DNA of 64,000 bases from Paenibacillus sp. JNUCC32 (GTDB taxonomy: Bacteria > Bacillota > Bacilli > Paenibacillales > Paenibacillaceae): the NCBI RefSeq assembly GCF_014863545.1, contig NZ_CP062260.1, forward strand, positions 434,001 through 498,000, written 5' to 3'. This document shows positions 59,610-64,000 of this stretch, piece by piece; within the stretch, counting starts at the first letter, position 1, and each line of letters starts with the position of its first letter. The notes beneath the pieces were generated by a model, which saw nothing but the letters and a program-made list of their open reading frames with translations, had not been told where the DNA came from and made no database searches. Both the position numbers and the translations under genes were made by a program.

Positions 59610-61446
59610 CAATTGGCAGCTGGATCAGAAGGCGGATTTGAACGCCCCTCAGTCCAAGCCAAAGTATATTTCCACGTTCCGGGCTTTATCGGGTTATATG
59701 AAGGAACACCGGCTGACCTTTGCCGGGTTTATCGGCTGCACCTTGATTGCCATCTCGGCAGAGCTGCTGCAGCCGTACCTGATGAAAATCGCGATCGACG
59801 ATAATCTGATGGTCGGCAAGAACGATTACAAGAGCTTGATGATCATATGCGGCATCTATTTTTCGTTATCGCTGCTCAGCATGATGTTTACCTATCTGCA
59901 AAATAATTTGCTGCAAAAAGCGGGGCAGAGCATTGTAGCGAGCATTCGCAAACGGCTGTTTGCCCATATCTCGAGGCTGTCGATGTCGTATTTCGACAAG
60001 GTGCCGAGCGGCAGCTTGATTACGCATGTATCCAGCGATACCGAAGCGATCAACCAGTTTTTTAACCAGGTGCTGCTCAGCCTGTTTCGTGACGGCTTCA
60101 CGCTGATCTTCATCCTGGTGATGATGTTCCAGCTGGACGTCACGCTGACCTTATACTGCCTCATCCTGCTGCCGATCATTGCAGGGATCGCGATTGCGTT
60201 CCGGCGGTATATGCGCCACACCTACCAGATGGCGAGAACGCGGTTATCCCGGCTGGTGGCTTTCGTGGCGGAGAATCTCTCAGGCATGAACCTGATCCAA
60301 GTGTTCCATCAGCAGAAGGAGCAGGAGAAGCAGTTCGAGGAGCGGAACGACTCTTATTTCAAAGCCAACATCCGGGAGATCCGGACCAATGTGCTGTTTA
60401 ACCGCTCCTACGAGATATTGAACAACCTGGCGATTGCGTTCGTGACGTGGCTCGGCGGGCAAGCCGTTCTGGGGACGACGCTGGAGTTCGGCGTGCTGTA
60501 TGCTTTTATTACGTATATCCGTTTGTTCTTCCAGCCGATCAATACGATCACCCAGCAGTGGAATACGCTGCAATCGGCGACGGTGGCGATTAACCGGATA
60601 TGGAGCCTGCTCGCGATTCAGCCTGAGGTTACGGATCGACGCATGCCGGAGGCCATGGAGAAGTCGAAGGTTCAGGGCCGCGTCGACTTTGACCGGGTCA
60701 CGTTCGGTTACGAAGGCGGGGCTCCGGTCATTCGGGATTTGGACCTTCATATCCAACCCGGGGAAATGATCGGGATCGTCGGAACCACCGGCGCGGGAAA
60801 AAGCTCGCTCATTAGCCTGCTGTGCCGTTTTTACGACGTGAACGAAGGGAGCATTCGGATTGATGGGATCGACATCCGGGAGCTGGCGCAGTCCGATCTG
60901 CATCGGATCGTGGGCCTTGTGCAGCAGGAGCCCTATCTCTACTCCGGAACGGTGCTGGACAATGTGCGGCTGTTCGATGAGGACATATCCAGGGAACGGG
61001 TGATCGAGGCTTGCCGCTTTATCGGCGCGGATTCAATTATCAGGAGGATGAAGGAGGGATATGACACCCGGCTGTCGGAGCGGGGCAGCGGCTTGTCCGC
61101 CGGCGAGCGGCAGCTGATCTCCTTCGCGCGAATCATCGTGTTCCAGCCCAAAATTCTCATTCTGGACGAAGCGACCGCCAACCTGGATTCGCACACGGAG
61201 CAGCTCATCCAGAATGCGCTGCAGCTCGTTGCCGAGGGGCGGACGACCCTTGTCATTGCCCACCGCTTATCCACCATCATGGGGGCGGACCGAATCTTGG
61301 TCATGAGCAGAGGCCGAATCGTGGAGCAAGGGACCCATGAGGAACTGCTGGATTCCCATGGGTATTACGAAGAGCTGTATCTTCACTCCCAAGGACAGAA
61401 GCAGGAGCGGGAGGGGGTCGCAGGCTCGTTGTATCGCACGAAATAA
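59593..61446 (+). CDS. ABC exporter half-transporter, catalytic partner
   Basis: Fused membrane-ATPase protein of 617 residues. Walker A is GTTGAGKSSLISLL and Walker B ILILDEATANLDS has the normal Glu. The signature is altered to GLSAGERQLISFAR. Degenerate signature here and degenerate Glu in the partner together leave one active composite ATP site, as known for BmrCD/TM287-288 exporters. GAAGAGGGGATG precedes the ATG inside the upstream gene. The substrate is unknown. Confidence 0.93.
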   Translation: MAQAINNWQLDQKADLNAPQSKPKYISTFRALSGYMKEHRLTFAGFIGCTLIAISAELLQPYLMKIAIDDNLMVGKNDYKSLMIICGIYFSLSLLSMMFTYLQNNLLQKAGQSIVASIRKRLFAHISRLSMSYFDKVPSGSLITHVSSDTEAINQFFNQVLLSLFRDGFTLIFILVMMFQLDVTLTLYCLILLPIIAGIAIAFRRYMRHTYQMARTRLSRLVAFVAENLSGMNLIQVFHQQKEQEKQFEERNDSYFKANIREIRTNVLFNRSYEILNNLAIAFVTWLGGQAVLGTTLEFGVLYAFITYIRLFFQPINTITQQWNTLQSATVAINRIWSLLAIQPEVTDRRMPEAMEKSKVQGRVDFDRVTFGYEGGAPVIRDLDLHIQPGEMIGIVGTTGAGKSSLISLLCRFYDVNEGSIRIDGIDIRELAQSDLHRIVGLVQQEPYLYSGTVLDNVRLFDEDISRERVIEACRFIGADSIIRRMKEGYDTRLSERGSGLSAGERQLISFARIIVFQPKILILDEATANLDSHTEQLIQNALQLVAEGRTTLVIAHRLSTIMGADRILVMSRGRIVEQGTHEELLDSHGYYEELYLHSQGQKQEREGVAGSLYRTK

Positions 61447-61524
61447 ACGGCACCCGATTGGAGGACGGAGCTTCATTAGCTCAGTCCTCTTTTTGCTGCT
61501 GGACCTCCGATGAGGTTCGCAAAT

Positions 61525-62394
61525 CTATAAGGTGCTAGCCAACAGGTCAATGAAGTTCAGCGCCGTTCTGGAGACATGGTGATCCTTCAGCCAGATTAAG
61601 GCCGAGGAGGCCGCAGCCGGGGTGTCCTTGATTTTGAAGGCGTGCACCGCTGCGGGCAGCTGCTGTTTGATCAGGGTCTCGGGAACGATCGCCACGCCGA
61701 ACCCCGAAGAGACCAAGCGCAGCAGCAGCGAAATGTCGGAGCATTCGGCTACGATGTTGGGCTGCAGCTTCTGCTCCGAGAAAGCCATCTGGATCGTATA
61801 ATACACGCCCAGCCCTTCCGTGCTTGGCAGAATAAGCGGATGCTGCGCGATATGGGGGAGGGTCGTCTCCTGTTCGATGGATGGCTCCGAGGTGAGCATG
61901 TAAAAAGGCTCCGTCTGCAGATGAAGGATCGAGAAATCGTCCAATTCAAGCGGCAGGCGAACGATCGCTACTTCGAGCGACCGGTTTCGCACGAGCTCAC
62001 AGAGCTGATACGACTCGTTTTGCTGAATTTTATACGAGACTTGGGGATATCTTGCCCTGAACTCATGGAGCCATGACGGCAGCTCTACCGAAGACAGGGT
62101 ATTGATGCCAAGGCTCAGCGTTCCTTTATCTCCGTTCCCGACCTCTTTCACTTCGGCTTTAGCCTCTTCCATGAGCTGGGTCATTTGGAGCGCGTATTTG
62201 TACAGCGCTTTCCCCGATTCGGTGATTTCCAGCCGCTTCCCTCTTCGATATACCAAGACCGATCCGAGTTCTTCCTCCATGGCTTTCAGCTGCTGACTGA
62301 GCGGCGGCTGGGATATATGAAGCCGGTTGGCGGCGAGCGAGATGGTGCCTTCCTCCACGATGGCAATAAAATAGCGGAGCTGCCTGATATCCAT
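61525..62394 (-). CDS. LysR-family transcriptional regulator
   Basis: Regulator of 289 residues. The N-terminal helix-turn-helix is MDIRQLRYFIAIVEEGTISL followed by AANRLHISQPPLSQQLKAME. The C-terminal effector domain has two periplasmic-binding-protein-like lobes. ATG 62394 starts the canonical LysR motif; GGAGG is 13 bases upstream, rather far. It is divergent from an ankyrin lipoprotein and amidohydrolase pair, its probable targets. Confidence 0.92.
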   Translation of the reverse strand: MDIRQLRYFIAIVEEGTISLAANRLHISQPPLSQQLKAMEEELGSVLVYRRGKRLEITESGKALYKYALQMTQLMEEAKAEVKEVGNGDKGTLSLGINTLSSVELPSWLHEFRARYPQVSYKIQQNESYQLCELVRNRSLEVAIVRLPLELDDFSILHLQTEPFYMLTSEPSIEQETTLPHIAQHPLILPSTEGLGVYYTIQMAFSEQKLQPNIVAECSDISLLLRLVSSGFGVAIVPETLIKQQLPAAVHAFKIKDTPAAASSALIWLKDHHVSRTALNFIDLLASTL

Positions 62395-62518
62395 ATGCTT
62401 ATGCAAACCTCCTTGTATATGAAAAACCTTCATAAATTCAATTTTTTAAGTATTTTTCATATGGTTCTGTCTCATGGTAGCATACCCATATATACGATAG
62501 AAAGAGGGGGAGTATCGG

Positions 62519-63193
62519 GTGCTGCGTATAACAGCTATGCTATTGATCCTTTTCCTGTCGGCCTGTCAACCAAATTCGGAGAAACACGAGGTGAAGAAGA
62601 ATATGGATCGTCAACTCATTGAATCCGCCGAGCAAGGGAATACGGAGCAAGTACGACAGCTTCTTCAATCCGGCGCTAACATCGATGCGACGGATGAACA
62701 GGGAAGAACGGCGGTGATGGCGGCAACCTACCGCAATCATGTCGATACGGTAGACGCCTTGATTCAGGCTGGCGCCGATATCAATATTCGGGATCATCAA
62801 CTGAATAATGTGTTTTTGTATGCCGGTGCTGAAGGAATGCTGGACATCCTGAGGTTGGCCATTGATGCCGATGCGGATGTGACGCTTACGAACCGTTTTG
62901 GCGGTACGGCTCTTATTCCGGCCTCCGACCGCGGTCATGTGGAGATTGTGCAGGAGCTGCTGACCCGGACCAGCGTCGATGTGAACCATATTAATAATTT
63001 GAACTGGACCGCGCTGCTGGAGGCTGTCATTCTCGGTGACGGCAGCGAGAACTATCAGCGTATCGTGAAGCTGCTGCTGGATCATGGGGCAGACCCTGAG
63101 CTTCCGGACGGGAACGGCGTAACTTCCCTGCAGCACGCCCGGGAGCGGGGATATCAAGAAATCGAACGCATCTTAATGGAGGCTGCGAACTAA
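62519..63193 (+). CDS. Ankyrin-repeat lipoprotein
   Basis: Exported protein of 224 residues. The short signal peptide ends in LFLSAC, so it should be lipid-anchored at Cys15 or nearby. About five ankyrin repeats follow (LIESAEQGNTEQVRQLLQSG, then AATYRNHVDTVDALIQAGAD, and later LLDHGADPELPDGNG). GTG 62519 is the start, after GAGGGGG. It precedes a deaminase-like gene by 49 bases and is divergent from a LysR regulator. A binding or scaffold role outside the membrane is likely. Confidence 0.9.
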   Translation: MLRITAMLLILFLSACQPNSEKHEVKKNMDRQLIESAEQGNTEQVRQLLQSGANIDATDEQGRTAVMAATYRNHVDTVDALIQAGADINIRDHQLNNVFLYAGAEGMLDILRLAIDADADVTLTNRFGGTALIPASDRGHVEIVQELLTRTSVDVNHINNLNWTALLEAVILGDGSENYQRIVKLLLDHGADPELPDGNGVTSLQHARERGYQEIERILMEAAN

Positions 63194-63242
63194 GGGATAT
63201 CGAAAAGAGGGCAGATATAAGCGAGAAGGGGATGAAGGTTAT

Positions 63243-64000
63243 ATGAACAAACACAGCAAGGCATACTGGCTGCTGCATGTCCGACTGGAAACGGGTTACC
63301 GCTACGAGGATGACGTGGTGACCGGAACCGAAACGGGACTTTTTCATGTGAGGATAGAGAATGGGGCTTTTTCTGAGATTCGTCCCGCGGAGGCTTTGCC
63401 GGATTCGCTGCTGCCGACATGGGATATGAAGGGGAATCTGATGCTGCCCTCTTTTAGAGATATGCATATCCACCTGGACAAAACCTATTATGGAGGACCA
63501 TGGAAGGCACCGCTTCGTCCGGCTCACGGAATCTTCAGCCGGATCGAGGAGGAAGAGAGGCTGCTTCCCGAGCTTCTTCCCACCGCCAAGGAGCGAGCGG
63601 AGGGACTGCTGGATCTGCTGCTGCGATACGGTTCTACCCATGTCCGCTCCCACTGCAATGTGGATCCCGTCGTCGGTCTGAAAAATTTGGAAGCCACCTT
63701 GCAGGCGGTTGAAGGATATAAGGAAAAAGCTTTTGTGGAGATCGTTGCTTTTCCTCAGCACGGCTTGCTTCGCAGCCAGTCCGTATCCCTGGTCAGGGAA
63801 GCGCTCCGGAACGGAGCCGCGCTGGTAGGCGGGCTGGATCCCACGACGGTAGACGAGGATATGGAGAAATCGCTGAACACCGTGATGGAGCTGGCGGTGG
63901 AAGCCAACGCCGGCATTGATCTGCACCTGCATGAGTCGTCCCAGATCGGACTGAATGCCTTTAAACGGGTAGCTGATCTTACGGAAGAGGCGGGTTGGAA
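63243..64000 (+). CDS. Amidohydrolase, cytosine-deaminase-like (cut by window end)
   Basis: Translation from ATG 63243 stays open to the window end (252 codons). The protein has SFRDMHIHLDKTYYGGPWKA with the metal-binding HxH, SHCNVDPVVGLKNLEA, and IDLHLHESSQIGLNAF with a further metal His pair. This is the pattern of CodA-like cytosine or isoguanine deaminases and related metal-dependent amidohydrolases. The C-terminal third is outside the window. It lies in the same direction behind the ankyrin lipoprotein gene, with the LysR gene as probable regulator. Confidence 0.88.
   Translation, partial: MNKHSKAYWLLHVRLETGYRYEDDVVTGTETGLFHVRIENGAFSEIRPAEALPDSLLPTWDMKGNLMLPSFRDMHIHLDKTYYGGPWKAPLRPAHGIFSRIEEEERLLPELLPTAKERAEGLLDLLLRYGSTHVRSHCNVDPVVGLKNLEATLQAVEGYKEKAFVEIVAFPQHGLLRSQSVSLVREALRNGAALVGGLDPTTVDEDMEKSLNTVMELAVEANAGIDLHLHESSQIGLNAFKRVADLTEEAGW

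Overview
The window looks like chromosomal DNA from a Paenibacillus-type member of the Bacillota (inference). Supporting signs are moderate GC, strong AGGAGG-type ribosome binding sites with frequent TTG and GTG starts, three T-box leaders (tyrS, a DAHP synthase/chorismate mutase, leuA), CcpA-type cre sites, an SR1P small protein, YhaM, HelD, and LplB/YtcP/YtcQ-like sugar uptake genes with no ATPase beside them. I see no rRNA, tRNA, CRISPR array, insertion sequence or prophage. Genes lie on both strands and nearly every transcription unit ends in a clear intrinsic terminator.

Layout. 0-11.4 kb: a DrrAB-like ABC exporter, T-box-controlled tyrS, a nitronate monooxygenase, a large MalT/LuxR-type regulator with a quinone-oxidoreductase-like enzyme, a WYL regulator and an SRPBCC protein. 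9.2-15.1 kb is an accessory-looking patch. It holds a ~49 bp tandem repeat, a ~67 bp palindromic element present twice in opposite orientation, a nested inverted repeat, a nuclease-like/winged-helix gene behind a terminator-containing leader, an SR1P gene, and a 39 bp tandem repeat that forms the 5' leader of an unknown cysteine-rich protein gene. 16.5-25 kb: an exported RCC1-repeat protein, a TetR/MFS efflux pair, a GNAT, an SdpR/SdpI pair, GH43, MocR and HxlR regulators. 25-33 kb: a PRISE-type reductase, a DUF1349 protein, MgtE, an aldo/keto reductase, YhaM and a two-component system. 33-38 kb: a DUF418 membrane protein, then aromatic and leucine biosynthesis genes, each behind a T-box. 38.5-50 kb is carbohydrate uptake: an orphan binding protein with a uronate-isomerase-like enzyme, an ArsR/MFS pair sharing an operator, a LacI regulator, and a permease-permease-binding protein-dehydrogenase operon. 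50-64 kb: an Lrp/MBL pair, a WYL regulator with an NmrA-like protein, a second DrrAB-like exporter, HelD, a heterodimeric ABC exporter, and a LysR/ankyrin lipoprotein/deaminase-like group cut by the window end.

The recurrent theme is small local regulator-target modules: TetR-MFS, ArsR-MFS, WYL-reductase, SdpR-SdpI, two-component system, LysR-deaminase. Several have operators that can be read directly. No clearly new biological system is proven. The best leads are the nuclease-like/winged-helix gene with its attenuator leader next to inverted repeats, the ArsR/MFS operator set with an apparently leaderless repressor mRNA, the helically phased CCAAA boxes upstream of the sugar transporter operon, and the palindromic intergenic repeats.
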